A DNA stretch of 64,000 bases, taken from the NCBI GenBank assembly GCA_963575645.1, contig OY754467.1, positions 37,445,108-37,509,107 on the forward strand. Direction: 5' to 3'. Positions 10,449 through 22,934 of this stretch are shown piece by piece (within the stretch, counting starts at the first letter, position 1; each line of letters begins with the position of its first letter). The stretch is from Xanthostigma xanthostigma. Its lineage: Eukaryota; Arthropoda; Insecta; Raphidioptera; Raphidiidae. Made by a program: the position numbers and the translations under genes. The notes below the pieces were generated by a model. That model was not told where the DNA came from, made no database searches, and saw only the letters and a program-made list of their open reading frames with translations.

Positions 10449-11955
10449 AGAGATATTGCAGAATTCTTACAAAACATATACGGCCAGCACCAAAATCAAA
10501 GACACTAGAGTATGAACTCAATAGCTCCTAAAATAAGAGGTCACTGGTGTTTCTGTACGTATCGAAACGGAGGTATACCTATACCGAAACCATGAAGAAT
10601 TCTTCAAAAATTGAAGTAATAGTTTAGCCCGGTTTAATTTAAGTAAACAAATAATGAACAATTAAAACGACAACTGGAAATTAGTAAAAAAAGGAAATTT
10701 AACGACGCAAGTGATAAAAAAAGAAACCGTATATGTAATATGTGCTATTTAGTGGGCAGATTATCGGTGACTTTTATGAGGGAGGCTCAGTTTTTTTTTT
10801 TTTAATTCTTTATATGCCTTAACATTAATTCGAGAACTTGGTACGTTATTATTTGATACCAAAAACTATATTTATAGTTCTCTATGTTCGGCTATACTTG
10901 GGTTAAGATAAAGTTAGTGTCAAAACCAACATTAACGAGAATAAGGCCGCTAGTTAATATAAATTAAGGGCTGTCTGTATTCCCCCTGAAACTTTAAATT
11001 AAATATTTGTGATTTTGTTTTCAAAAGATCCGCAATTCGATTAAGTGGAAATGATTTTTTTATTTTTGTCTGTTGCAGAAAAATGTCTCAATGTGTAATC
11101 AAATTTTAATTGTTATAAAGTTATTTATGCACCTGGTTTCACCAAGTTTCGTAACGATTCAATTACACGTCTAAACATTTGAGTTTTCAAACCACAAAAA
11201 ATAAAATTAGGTTTCTGAGAACTTTTACATAATTTATTACGAACTTGAGGTGTAAGTGACGCGAATTTTTACTTTCGAGCGACCATAATTGTGAAGATGT
11301 CTTGGAATGATAAAAAAGTCAAAATCGAGATTTCGCGAATGGTTGACATACCATTCAACAAATCAAAACCAAATTTTAAACTTAATTTTTAGGGCGTTCC
11401 TAAGATTTATTTTTTTTTTCCTATTTCCTCAAATAAGAGTTTACAGATGACCGAATCTTTGTAAAGTGGGATTTTCTGAAAAACGGCTCTAACGATTTAA
11501 TTATAAATTTCACAAACCAACGTCATTTGAATTCTAGAATTATTTAATTCAAAAAGAATAAAAAAATGAATACAATTTCGCGGTCGATGTCAGTGAGATG
11601 GGGTCGCGACAATTTTTTATTTTGGTAAACAGTTGAACACCTAATGCAACATAAAGCGTTTTTGTTTTTGTCATACTTGTCAAGAACTGTCAATATAAAA
11701 AGGGACCAGTCAATTGACACCTTAACGCCATCATTAATCCATTCGTCTAATAGCACCCACTACAAATAATTTTATTGGAACAGATGATAACAACTGATAA
11801 TTAACTACTCTATATGCATTGGAGAAGAGGCTATTGTCATAAAATTTTAATAACAAGACATTTAACCGAAAATTAAAATTGTTAGGGGGTAGATCCGGGA
11901 GCCTAATATTGCACAACGCAAAACGCAGAAAATCTCTTTAGGATATAAATGTATA
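10449..11955. other. Unassigned DNA
   Basis: No reading frame with a recognisable domain and no clear paired ends. Phrases like ggtttcaccaagtttcgtaac (about 11,130) resemble decayed retroposon tails. Confidence 0.35.
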
Positions 11956-12362
11956 CGATGAAGGAAGGTTTTGGTTGAGGATCATAAATAAATAAGCTTT
12001 ACAAATGTTACGCTAGTGGCCAACGTTTCGAAAAATTTATTTTCATCTTCAGGGCCTCAAGCTGGTCTAAAGGTGGTAAATTGTTAAAACAATATACATG
12101 ATCATATTATTATGAGTTAAAACATATTATAAACATCTTATTATAAAAACCATTAAAAAAATTATTAAATTTTGGTTTTTATAATAATATGTTTTAACTC
12201 ATAAGTAATAATATGATCATGTATATTGTTTTAACAATTTACCACTTTTTGACCAGCTTGAGGCCCTAAAGATGAAAATAAATTTTTCGAAACGTTGGCC
12301 ACTAGCGTAACATTGGTAAAGCTTGTTTATTTATGATCCTCAACCAAAACCTTCCTTCATCG
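11956..12362. repeat. Long fold-back with hammerhead-like motif in each arm
   Basis: Left arm 11,956 to about 12,146 and right arm about 12,172-12,362 are inverted copies with few differences, separated by about 25 bp. Each arm carries the GAAGAT-stem-GAAACGTTGGCC motif; the left keeps CTGAAGA, the right has CTAAAGA. It encodes no protein. Confidence 0.85.
12021..12052 (-). ncRNA. Hammerhead-core-like motif (left arm)
   Basis: On the minus strand: CTGAAGA, T, a perfect 5-bp stem GAAAA/TTTTC with loop TAAAT, then GAAACGTTG. It is bordered by GGCC on both sides, which can pair with itself. The inverted copy at 12,266-12,296 keeps the stem and GAAACG but has lost the CTGAAGA. Confidence 0.4.
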
Positions 12363-12884
12363 TAACATTCTATTGGATCAGCACTACTTTATGCTGAAGA
12401 TATAAATTAATATTACAAAGAAAATGCGGCTCCTATCAAACCCTACAAAAATAATATGTACATCCCTCGAATTCAATTGTGTCAAAGGCAAGTTATTCCT
12501 TTATTGTAAGTATTGCTTACATAGTAATATTATGAAAATATTATTTTACTATTAAACAGAAATTAATATTCATTTACAAAATGTAAGTATGTTAGCTTAA
12601 AAGACATATTATAAACGAAGATTAAATCAATTGAATGTACGGACACATAATACATCACCAAGACAATTCGCGCTTTGCTTTTATCGCATTCTGTTTACTA
12701 ATCGATCAGACTTAATGGTGTACACACTGCTGTACATGATGGCGAGATATCAATAATGGGGTCGTCCCACGTTCTTTTTACTATTCCAACCCACAAGTGG
12801 TCAAAATTCACATTTCAAAATTTTACAATATTTTTTCATTTTGAGGTCCCCGAATCCCAAAAACATATTTTTGGAAAACTTCTG
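12363..12884. other. Unassigned DNA
   Basis: Nothing supportable. The frame from about 12,756 runs into the repeat at 12,890 and is not convincing as a gene. Confidence 0.35.
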
Positions 12885-12889
12885 TGCGT

Positions 12890-13050
12890 CAGTTTGTCTG
12901 TGAACACGATACAGGTTAAACGGATGTTCGGATTGAAACCAATTTTTTGGGAAGATGTTTGGTATGCAAATATGAAGAGCGCATGCGCAGAAGAGATATA
13001 TGCTATAACGCCATTTTCATATAATAATGGTATACTTTTCTTAACGGCTT
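12890..13050 (+). repeat. Dispersed repeat family D, copy 1
   Basis: Shares cagtttgtctgtgaacacg, aaacggatg, gaagatgtttggtatgcaaa, catgcgcagaagagatatat and aatggtatacttttc in the same order with 43,636-43,832. Class unknown. Confidence 0.7.
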
Positions 13051-14130
13051 AATCTATTTATTTTTCCAAGTATTTTAACGCTAATTTTAAAACGCGCGCT
13101 AATCTTGGCGTAATCTGATTCGAACCAATGAAATAGCTTGATCGAAAAGTGCAGAAGGTCTAAAATAGCCACGATTGCATGTTTGCTTCTGATATTGTGC
13201 AAAGAGGCTATTAGTATCACCGTTATCGATTGATAAATCTAGGATATGTAAACATAATCAACTAGGCTGAACAAACGAACGTCTAATTCGATCGGTGTTT
13301 CTTAACATAGGGCGTTGGTTCACGTTTTACCGTGTGACGTAATAACACTATTGGCTGGAGTCAGAATGCGTCACGTCAAACCCCACAAGTCTGTTTGCAA
13401 TCTGACATAAATTGTGACCTAATCCTCATCATGCATGTTGAACTGGATCTTAGCCAAATAAGAATAAGATTACATGAGAAACGTGGTTTTTAATTCAGCG
13501 AAACAATCCAATTTTATATTAGACTTTGTATTATTTTTTTTTTCAATTGTTATTTGTAAATAATAATAATATTTGTCTAGCAACATTGTTCTCCGAAATA
13601 ACATTTTTATTTAATTTAGATAACGTCCAAATTATAATAATAGAATTCCTGATTTGTCTAGAACCGTTTTTAATGTAGTTTAAATCAATTATAAAAAAAA
13701 TAATAATTTTCAATTTGACCACATTTTGATCCAATTTTTCCTAAACCTTAAATGAATTGGAGAAAGCTTTTAAAGAAAATAAAATTATTTTTATTTCAAA
13801 ACTTTTACTGCAATTCAAAAGTAGAAACCAAGATAAAACAAATTTTGTGAATTTGACCCTGTTACTAAGAATAACAACAAAAAAGATTATCTCTTCAATA
13901 AACCTTTTTGAAAATATTCGTACCGAAGCCTACACGATACTGTGCCTACACGTTGTCTTGCAGCTATTTCTGTCTCCTAAAATAGAAAATGTAATAAAGC
14001 CCATCTTTTGACGACTTGTGTTATTTTGTGCCGTAAATATTTGCTGATCATAAATCTCACGAAATGTCAAATTATTTTTCGAAATTTCATTTTATAATAT
14101 TTTGACAATTTTTAGACACTACAATATCAC
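13051..14130. other. Unassigned AT-rich DNA
   Basis: Frames on both strands around 13,543-14,011 are lysine/asparagine/isoleucine-rich low-complexity translations with no domain. I see no repeat ends. Confidence 0.35.
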
Positions 14131-14373
14131 CAGTGACCTAGCTAGGGTTGATAGGGCCTCGCTGCAAAATATTCGCTGAGATCTTTTCACATCTTAACAT
14201 ATATAAATAATATATATAAAGGTACTAGGGTAGTTAAAAATGTGTTTCACCCAAACTTCGTTTCTCGAAGTCTTATGACATTTAAACTGTTTTATTTTTT
14301 TGGGCATATATGGAAAATAATCAGGGGTTTGGGACCCCCGGGAGTCTCGCCGAGCTGCCCTGTCATAGTACGC
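14131..14373. mobile_element. Possible MITE with CAGTGRCSTA-type ends
   Basis: The left end CAGTGACCTAGCTAGGGTTG and the inverted right end AGTGGCGTACTATGACAGGG are partly complementary and resemble the ends of the outer hAT at 50,791. No matching 8-bp flanks are visible. Confidence 0.4.
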
Positions 14374-15949
14374 CACTCTTTTTGAAATTTACTTCCTCGA
14401 TTAGCAATGTTTCACAATTTTTACAAGACGAACCGATAACCCGCTTACAGAAACCCGTAAAAAGCTTTTGAATTATTTCAAAAATGTTCGAATTGTCTAA
14501 CGTAACGCGAATTGTCTTAGTTTGGAGCATTAACATCATATTAAATCATTATTCATTACACATAAGAGATAGGGAAATGTCTCGTTTAGTTTACTCACCA
14601 TTCCTTGCTGCAACGAATTTGCCACAGCCAAAACACGAAAGAGAAGCTCAAAAACACAGCCAAATCGATTCAACAGTACACACTGTTCCTCGATACACTT
14701 GAAACAAATCCAGTAAAACACAATAATTCACAACAATGCATATTAAAATTTGCACAATTCACTTTACACTTGTTTGTATCCTCGATGACATGAAACAACT
14801 GATGTCAATTTCTTTACACTGTTTGGAACATTTCGAACACGATACGGAATTTTACTAGACAATTATCTTTTTAGATAATATCAACACAAAAACACGCATT
14901 GGACAGTCTATTCCGTGTTTAGGTAATTTTTTTACACAGAAAAAAAAGTAGTAAACATATTTATCATAAACAATTTATTCAAAATTCTGCGTACAGAAAA
15001 CTGCACAAAACAATATTTTAACGTAATTTTTATCAAATTCATAAAAGTTTTCTTTTCAATTAGTTTAATGATTATTAAAAAATAAAAAAAATATTTAATT
15101 AAACGATAACCGTTGATACAAAGTTTACATCAACATGTTTATATGTATTTTAACGATAGCAGCTGTATTTACCGATTTCAAAAAAATATTTATTTGGGAC
15201 ACAAAGAACGAAAGTAAATGAGACAATTAAGAGACAGAATCAAAAAAGATGACAAATAAACGACTGACTCCAATAACAATGCAGTGCTACGATGGTGATT
15301 GACGCGCATTCACCGTCCTTTGAGATAACATAATTAATTAATTATATTAAAAACAAGTTTTTGTGTCAAAAGTAAGTTCACACAATAAACAAACACAAGT
15401 GTACGGTACTCTACTATATCTGACAGACGACTGTTTTCCTGAAAGGTTGTTCGTGTTGCAGAGTGCAGACTGAATGTAGGTACACACACACTCAGTCGAT
15501 GCAGACCCGCACTAAGATAAGTAGGCTGTGCGCTCAGCGCCGCCAGGTCCGGAAACTTACGTCTCACTAACACCGTTCACCGGCGTCACTAAAGGACCAC
15601 GTGTTAACGTACCCAAAAAGAAAAATGGCGACTGTTACAGTGAACAGCTGATTGCACAAATCTTAGGTTATGTACCTGTGATCGAATGTAAACATGAAAC
15701 AAGCATTAAATATGTCAAGTCATTGATCATTTTTTTATCTTCTGAAACGATGGCACTAAATAAAATTACGGTAGAACTCGTGTATTTTCAATCTGGCGTG
15801 ACTAATCGACACATGTATTTTCAACTTTTTGTTCGTCCTCGCTTCGTAACAATTATAGACGATAAAAAACTTTATTGATTTGAGTTAAACGTTGTCTAGC
15901 GTTAAAATAATTATTGATGTTGAACATTACTGACAAAAATATATTAGAA
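14374..15949. other. Unassigned DNA; possible minus-strand splice donors
   Basis: Read on the minus strand, GGAATG|GTGAGTAAAC near 14,590-14,605 and GAGAC|GTAAGTTTCC near 15,550-15,570 match donor consensus, and 15,430-15,610 is richer in G+C than its surroundings. They could be untranslated first exons of a gene lying to the left, but no coding exon is visible there. This is a weak inference. Confidence 0.25.
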
Positions 15950-16480
15950 TTATTAGACGTTTCGTTTATATATTTAGACTTTTTCAAGTACTGCAAAGTT
16001 GTATTTTCTTCATACCTCGATCGAAAGTGCATACTTTCGGCACCAATTGTAAGGCAGAAAGTCTAACATTTACTCCTTGATGGGATTACACGCTACAATA
16101 CGGGAAGTTCGTGCGGTAGTAAAGCAAAAACAACCAATCAACTTTATTGTTTAGATGTCGTTTCCATAGCAACCCTATTACATTTTAGCTAATAGTCGCG
16201 AACGGCTGTCATTCTTGTTTTTACGCATAACCTCAATGCTTCTTGCTTGGAATTTATCTGTGTTTATATGTAATTAATTAATAAATGTATTTAATGAGCG
16301 TGCTTACGACTGAGGTATGAAGAAAAATAGTATTCACCACACTGGCCGAAAGTGTGATACTTTGCCCTTCGCACCATGCGTACAGGGCAAGAATATCACA
16401 CTTTCGGCCCTTGTATTGTAATATACTAATTATTTTACAGTACTTGAAAAAGTCTAAATATAAAGACGAAACATCGTATA
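15950..16480. repeat. Fold-back element with nested hairpins
   Basis: Left arm (about 15,955-16,020) and right arm (about 16,311-16,476) share, in inverted order, gacgtttcgtttatat, tagactttttcaagtact and ttcttcatacctc. Inside is a second palindrome at 16,339-16,410 (ggccgaaagtgtgata with its partner) and a short one at 16,021-16,039 (cgaaagtgcatactttcg). Confidence 0.7.
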
Positions 16481-16920
16481 ATAAATAAATCAAATATATT
16501 TTTGTTCAAATGCCTGCGATTTTATCTTAGTATTGTTAAAAACGATGGACACGATATCTAATATAAATCCTCTCTCAGTGTCGTGCTAAGGAAGAATAAC
16601 GGACGTTCTGTTTTTGATCATCTGGACATACACTTTACTTCCCTAATACAGCACTAAAGTGTTTCCGCGATCTGTGTTGAGTACGGTCCTGGCCAAAAGT
16701 CCACTTATCGGCCACGCACTGTTGCCCATGTCGCCCTGGCTTATTCTATAGTGCATTTCATACTAGCATTACACTGCCGTGTTGTAAAACCGTTGCTAAC
16801 AACAAACAATTGTTGCGGATATGTTCCCTTGTTTTCAATTCAAAACAGAGAATGGCAGGACAATTTTTATTTCGAGAATACTTCGTGTCACTTTCTTTTG
16901 TTATAGGTTGTGTTTACGAT
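16481..16920. other. Unassigned DNA
   Basis: Nothing supportable beyond chance frames. Confidence 0.35.
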
Positions 16921-17453
16921 GCCTACTAGCGCCGCTAGTGGGTCATAGAGAATTATTTCATTCACTTTTTATGGAAATCGCAACATGTTTCTATGGTTAT
17001 TAATCAAAAACTTTAGTTGGTCATTATATGTGTCAAAAAAAATATAATAAGGAAAACTGCTGTTAATTTTATATAAAATAAAATTAAGATTGCAAACCAT
17101 TATATAAATAGCATAACATAAAAGGTACGTGCTAATTATGACGTACAATATATAAATAATTAATTTGTTTACACTGACAGCGTAACGTCAAATTATTGCG
17201 CCAATAATCTTTATTTTACTTAAATCGCCATCAGCGCAATAGCCCGGAACACAACAAGCATTTCCAGAGTGCCTAGTTTTGCTCATGTTTTCTTTGTAAT
17301 TAAAAAACTTGATAAAATTATAACTATTTTCACTTTTAATAAACATTGCTCACGGACATACGGAAAATTTGAGTTTGAAGTTTCCCCTAGTGCTCACCAC
17401 AAACGCTCGCATCGATAAATTTGTAACTTCGCCGCCTTGCTCATATAGCCCAT
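16921..17453 (+). repeat. Dispersed repeat family E, copy 1
   Basis: About 530 bp matching 56,241-56,783 on the opposite strand, the latter inside intron 2 of IFT140. Shared landmarks are gcctactagcgccgctagtg, ttacactgacagcgtaacgt, tttccagagtgcctagtttt and gcgatttaagtaaaataaag in inverted sense. No inverted ends, coding capacity or poly(A) were seen. Confidence 0.8.
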
Positions 17454-18342
17454 AGCCGTGGTCGAAACATCGTCTGTTTAATTGTCAAACTTCTCAGATT
17501 CAACAAAGCCCAAATTAGAAAAAATCACTTTTTTAAATGTATTTTATATTATAAAAAAAAAAATTAATATTTTTGTTGTTTTTTTCTGTATAGGTAGGTA
17601 AATTTTAAACATTAGGTAATATAAAATGCGTAAGGAGCGTAGTTTCCGTTGTGTGTCCAAGAGAACATCTTTTTTATTAAACTCCATGATTAATATTTAA
17701 CAGAATTATACCTATAGCATTTTATGTGAATTACATCTTAATCCTGGCCACACAAGAATAAATAATATGGTCCCATTTTTACCTGTAAATGTTATTTGAT
17801 TTTCTGTAAGTATGGATTACACCATAGTCATCAGACTCAGCCTTTGCCCTATTATATATCGGTAGTTCTCAATCTTTTTACAAAACGACCCATTTTACAG
17901 CGTCCGATAATGGACATGAAAAGTTGAACTGAAAAAATCTCTTCCATTATATTACATTGTAACGTACAGAATTGTCTGAAACTCTTTTGATGAAATAGAA
18001 GTAGCAGGTGTTTTTGACCACGAAGTATAGATAGAAGGAACCCGAACGCAATGTTAAAAAGGCTGCTTCAATTTGATGGACAGATCTTTAGTAGATAGAG
18101 TAGGTACACCACTCGTTTAAACCGTTGCGCAACCAAAAATCGCACAGTACCTTCCCATATTTTTAATCAATTATTATATAACTTGGGAGTTTTAATAAAT
18201 AACGTTTGTTCTTTGTTGATTGAGCCGCTTTAATGTCTATCAAAATAATCATTACGGTACGTCCTGAACATCAGCGCTATTAGTGTCTAAAAATGAACTC
18301 GTTTTTGTGGACACAAAAATCTTGATAAAGTCTATGTCGTTC
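17454..18342. other. Unassigned DNA
   Basis: Near 17,863 gtagttctcaatcttttt resembles an isolated hAT end like that at 58,606; nothing else is supportable. Confidence 0.35.
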
Positions 18343-18617
18343 CAGTGTTGCCAGAAAGTTTTAATTTAAGTCGCCCCATCTATGATCAAAAGTCGCGAAA
18401 TATTCTTAATAGTCGCCCAACGTCATTTGCACGGTTAAAAACTGAACTAGAGGGACCTGAATTGTGCACCTTTGTCAAGGGAAATAATTTAATAATGACT
18501 TGGGCTTTCAGTTTTCACTCAATTTCAGTGAAATTAAGGAAATTTGTTGTGACATTAAAAAAAAAAACAATATTTTTTGTAACGGTTTTTGTACTTTTAA
18601 CTTGTTGCCAACGCTGA
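18343..18617. mobile_element. Possible hAT-like remnant
   Basis: The left end CAGTGTTGCCAGAAAG and the inverted right end CAGCGTTGGCAACAAG are similar, but the 8-bp flanks (tgtcgttc and aggattaa) do not match, so the borders may be wrong. Several TCGCCC words lie near both sides. Confidence 0.35.
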
Positions 18618-19013
18618 GGATTAAAAAGAGCCTAATTTGCGACTTGTCGCCCAAACTTAAAAAAGTAGCGTGTCCATGAAAAAAATCGCCCAATATACTC
18701 GGTGTGTTAAACCACAGACATAGAGAAGTGGACAACATACGCCGCGTATCGAAAAATGGTCGACAGGGTTGAGAGAGACGGGACGTGTGACGGTCAGCTT
18801 ATATCTCTTTTCTATATAGTACTGCTATATAGGACGTTGGCCATCACACGCTCTATCTCTCTTCCATTTTTGATGACCACTTTTAATACATTGTTAAAAT
18901 ATGGATGACACCGTCCAGTTTCTCTGTGTGTTAAACTTTCTACTGTATTTAATTACCAAATCGTACACTGAATACAAAACTGCTGCAAGGTCTAAATATA
19001 TATAAAACAACAA
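18618..19013. other. Unassigned DNA with an imperfect inverted pair
   Basis: Around 18,750-18,880, aaaatggtcgacag...gagagacgggacgtgtgac pairs loosely with tcacacgctctatctctcttcc. It is possibly a decayed fold-back. Confidence 0.35.
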
Positions 19014-19366
19014 AAAAACTTTTTAACAAAAAAATTAAACCGCCGAAAAACTGAAAAGCAAAAAATAATAAATCTTTTTATTTAACTAAGTAGTTGAACG
19101 TACGTGACAGTCTAGTATATCTAAGTAATTTTGAGTCGGCGTCAAACAATCAATGAACAAAGATCACTAAAAGAAATAATTAAATCAAATTAGAGAACTC
19201 TCGTGAACTCTCAGAGATTTCCGGCGAAGGATTGTTGACGCCGACTCAAAATTACTTAGATATACTAGACTGTCACGTACGTTCAACTACTTAGTTAAAT
19301 AAAAAGATTTATTATTTTTTGCTTTTCAGTTTTTCGGCGGTTTAATTTTTTTGTTAAAAAGTTTTT
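19014..19366. repeat. Near-perfect long palindrome
   Basis: Left arm 19,014-19,150 and right arm 19,230-19,366 are inverted copies. Read along their length I find only one difference (gtcaaacaatc against gtcaacaatc). The spacer is 79 bp. Such fidelity in otherwise decayed intergenic DNA implies recent formation or gene conversion between the arms. No coding capacity. Confidence 0.95.
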
Positions 19367-19427
19367 ATTTTATAATTTTTTGTGGCTATATAATTTATAA
19401 TTGTAATACACAAAGCATGAAAATCTG

Positions 19428-19850
19428 TGAGTGAACTAAAAATCACCCCTATTTTCCCACCCTTAGGGTAGGAGTTTTTTTTCCAAATTTATATGAGACG
19501 AGCCTCGAGGTATACCCTATCCAATAAAAAAATAATTATCAAAATTGGACCACTCTGTAAAAAGTTATGTGTGGTCATACATTACAATCAGTGAGTGAAC
19601 AATCAATCATCCCCTGTTTTCCTACCCTTAGGGTTGGAATTTTTTTACCAAATTTATATGGGACCAACTTCGGGGTATACCCTTTCAAATAAAAAAATAA
19701 TTATCAAAATCGGACTACTCTGTAAAAAGTTATGCGTGGTCATACATAAATAAAAAAAAAAAAAAAATAAAAAAAAAAAAATATACGCGTCGAATTGAGA
19801 ACCTCCTCCGTTTTTGTTTTTCGTCGGTTAAAAAATATGAACTTATTTCG
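19428..19850 (+). mobile_element. LINE 3' end with two 163-bp tandem units
   Basis: gtgagtgaac begins units at 19,428 and 19,591, 163 bp apart, each with acccttaggg, ccaaatttatatg, aaaaaaataattatcaaaat and a shared gtggtcatacat end. An A-rich tract follows, then cgtcgaattgagaacctcct and ccgtttttgtttttcgtcgg. The last phrase is the 3' terminus of a LINE family common in insect genomes. Tandem units before the terminal phrase are also seen in such LINE tails. Confidence 0.65.
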
Positions 19851-20591
19851 CTAAAAAAGTAGGAAAAATCATGATTTTTTCTTTATTTGCACAATTCTTT
19901 AACTTATTTTTACAGATGTGGTGTATTTATGAGAGCTATAACACAATTTTTCACTTGGGCAGTTTTTGTATTCAACGTGAGATATGATCTATATATTTTT
20001 AAAACAGCAGTAAAAGTATTGCAGAGTGTAAACTTAACAAATTGTGTTCCCCCATCCCTTACTGACAGGCTGGAAATGTCTTATTCTCGGCCCGCCGAAA
20101 AATTTGGGGTTCCAGAACCTTATGAATGACTTACAATTATGAACGATAATCGATTACATGCGTGAAATTTTTTAATCTTTATTTTTAATACATATTTGAA
20201 AACAATCTCGACCCGAAATTGTCTTCTTATCGATCATTAAAGTTTCCAGTCCATCCTTTTATATTATTATAACGTATTTTGTGACATTCAAACAAAATGA
20301 AATGTATTAGGTTCTATAATTATTTATTTTTATATGCGACTGGATTGACGGAGCAACTCTTGTTTTGAAATAATGTTGGTAAAAAAATACAAAAACAAAT
20401 TTGGTTTTAACGTGTTACTTGGATCTTTTAAATATGTAATTTTTAACGTGAAATGAAATGTTTTGCCTGTTGTCAAAATATATCTATTTCTGTTTTATGT
20501 TACTGATTAAATGAACTTTATGGTGATGCGCGTAAAGTCATTTCCTGGTTCACATTTCCGTTAGAGAAAATTCTGCATCACTTTATTAATT
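19851..20591. other. Unassigned DNA with an exon-like stretch
   Basis: At 20,027-20,129 a plus-strand frame reads VNLTNCVPPSLTDRLEMSYS, then RPAEKFGVPEPYE and stop. It follows a possible acceptor (attgcag) and is richer in G+C than its neighbours. I do not recognise a family and see no partner exon. Confidence 0.25.
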
Positions 20592-20940
20592 ACTAGCGAT
20601 CCCGGCTGGTTTCACCCGGGTGCAAAACAACGAATGGGGGAGACATGAGTGCGCACATTCATCTTAGTTTACCGAGATGAATGTTGTGCGCAACTTTCAT
20701 GATGATCGGAGTTACCGTTCAAAAGTTTTTGTCGGACGGACAAATTTTGAGTTACATTTTGCAACATTTTTCATTGATGCTCCGCTCCTATCGGTCGTAG
20801 CGTAATATTATATAGCCTAGAGCCTTTCTCGATAAATGAGCTATCCAACAAAAAAAACATTTTCAATTCGAACCAGTAGCTCCTGAGATTAGCGCGTTCA
20901 ACCAAACAAACAAACTCTTCAGCTTTATATATTATTAGTA
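20592..20940 (-). mobile_element. RTE-like retroposon, copy 1
   Basis: Begins ctagcgatcccggctggttt and ends aacaaacaaactcttcagct. Homologous, in opposite orientation, to 35,711-36,068, with the same order of words throughout (gagttaccgttcaaaa, ttgtcggacggacaaatttt, atgagctatccaacaaaaaa, gagattagcgcgttcaacca). It is a short non-coding 3' unit widespread in insects. Strand is given so that the AAAGCTGAAGAG end is 5'. Confidence 0.75.
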
Positions 20941-21288
20941 TATTATTATTACGCTAAGCCACTGGTTGAAAACCTCTGTTCCACAATAAATGTAATTGGT
21001 AAATGTTTAATACTAGGTATATTATGGATGGCTTAATGACTTTAACAACATGAAGACAAGGAAAGGTAATATTTATTGCGGTGCAAACTATGTCAGACAT
21101 ATACAGTTCTCCTTATTTTCTACCCTGTAAAATTTTATTTAATAATCCTTGTAATTCTCTTTTTTTGCAAGATATCACTTGTTTTACAACCATATTTGGA
21201 TATAATTATGATTTCAAAAATAACTCCTAGTTATTTTGAAAAGCTGAACTTTCCTTGGGGCGGAAGTTAGAAAAAAAGATTGCTACTA
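20941..21288. other. Unassigned DNA
   Basis: Nothing supportable. Confidence 0.35.
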
Positions 21289-21633
21289 TTTAGGGATCAT
21301 CTATAAATTTTTTTTATAAGTTTTCTATAGACACCTCCCTCCCTCTATGTCACATTTAATTACATTTTTATTGAACCCACCCCTGCCAAGTGACGTCACA
21401 CTATAACACTTTTATACCCTATAATTTAATAATTCGTAGAAAAAAAAATTTTTACAATTAGGTACTTACATTAAATACAAACGATCCATGGATCGAAAAA
21501 TATATATTTTAAAGATTTGACTTTGTGACATCAGAACATTTAAAATCCACGGGACCCCCTGTGACATTTTCGTAACAAATAAGATGACCCCCCTCCCCCT
21601 AACGTGTGGCGTAATTTATGGATTATCCTTAAA
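21289..21633. mobile_element. MITE with GGATMATCYATAAATT ends
   Basis: The left end ttagggatcatctataaatt and the inverted right end tttaaggataatccataaatt match. C-rich tracts (cccccctccccct) lie just inside the right end. It is 345 bp and non-coding. Superfamily not determined. Confidence 0.65.
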
Positions 21634-21900
21634 CTGCATTCAGAGTTTTGAAAAATGGTAATGAAAAACTAAATTAAAATATAGTGCATAAAACGAAAAT
21701 TAAAACACAACCTTTTTTTATAGTCAGCAACTCTATAGTAGCGTGAAAAACATTAAATACATTAAGAAATTCGAGAAATAATTCCTTGAATATTAGGTAG
21801 ACATCTTTTTTTTAAGAATTTAATACCAAAAATTTTATTTTTGTGGGTGATTCAAAAATTTTATTAGAACATAAATTTGCACGCCTCCCAATAAAATAAG
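21634..21900. other. Unassigned DNA
   Basis: Nothing supportable. Confidence 0.35.
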
Positions 21901-22167
21901 GGGCCATTCAAGTATTACATAAGCACCAAAGGGGGGATGGGGCCTTTGCTTAGCTTATTTTTGATGACATGGTCACATGGGGGACGGAGGAGTCTAAATG
22001 GTGATTACGTCAGCAACAATTACTTGAAAATTTGAACAGATTTAAAAAGATATATACCGATGTTTACGTAAGCATAGGAGGGGGGTAAAAGCTTTGCTCA
22101 CTTTTGCTGACAAGGGGGAGGGGGGTAATATACTAAAATTTTGCTTACGTAATACTTGAATGGCCCC
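21901..22167. mobile_element. GGGCCATTCAAGTATTAC MITE, copy 1
   Basis: Terminal inverted repeats GGGCCATTCAAGTATTAC extend with cgtaagc. G-rich tracts follow the left end. A longer relative sits at 37,923-38,461. Confidence 0.8.
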
Positions 22168-22934
22168 TAACTGTTCATGCTTTCGTAGCGATCGTAAAAT
22201 GACACATATTTAACATTGGTACTGTAAATCAGTTGCGTATAGTAAAAGAAACTTCTTGCTGCCACTTCCAATGCAACCCAATTATCTAAGGTTGCCGCAA
22301 GGCAAGTAGAGCTTCACGATGAAAAAACCACTATGACCAGCCGTCTAAAATGATCACTATGATATGACAAGAGGTAATTACGTTCCAAAGTAACGTATGT
22401 TGTTCCATGTCACCGCAATCACGACGGTCGCTCCAACCGAGTAGCTAACCAACGCCGATGTAACGTCCGACCGTGTGTTTCCTCGGTCGGGATCTACGTG
22501 ACAAAGTCACAATGATTTTTCACTGTGATTTTTGTATAACTGGAATAACTGCAGTCACTGTGATCTCATAGTAACGACTTTTGCCATGTCCAGTGGTCCA
22601 GTGGATCGTCATCGCTTGATTACTTTCAATTCGCCTTTACCTATACGAAGTGACAGAAAAACGATATCGTATATTCGTAATTCGTATATCGCTGCTGAAT
22701 TGCTGTCATGTTGTACCGTGTGCGAACGGCCTAATACACACGGAACACGATTCTGAACTCAAATTGTAGCAGAAATATTTGAAATCTTCACCAGAACGGA
22801 AGTTTCAGAGTGAACTGCATAATGTAACTGCGACCACCTTGTGATTATCGTCGCCGTGACTCACTCTACGCGTGAAGAGTTCGCCGTGAGTCACCCTCGC
22901 GGACATGCGTCTTATTTTGCGGTCGGCCTAAACA
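22168..22934. other. Unassigned, slightly G+C-richer DNA
   Basis: Contains many short inverted words (gtgacaaagtcacaatg, tcactgtgattttt, gcagtcactgtgatc) and ends in sequence joining the hAT at about 22,935. It may be a decayed repeat; no gene. Confidence 0.35.

Noticed and set aside
15334-15640. Coding exon with promoter
   Set aside because: G+C is raised and splice-like sites exist, but no protein family or second exon can be shown.
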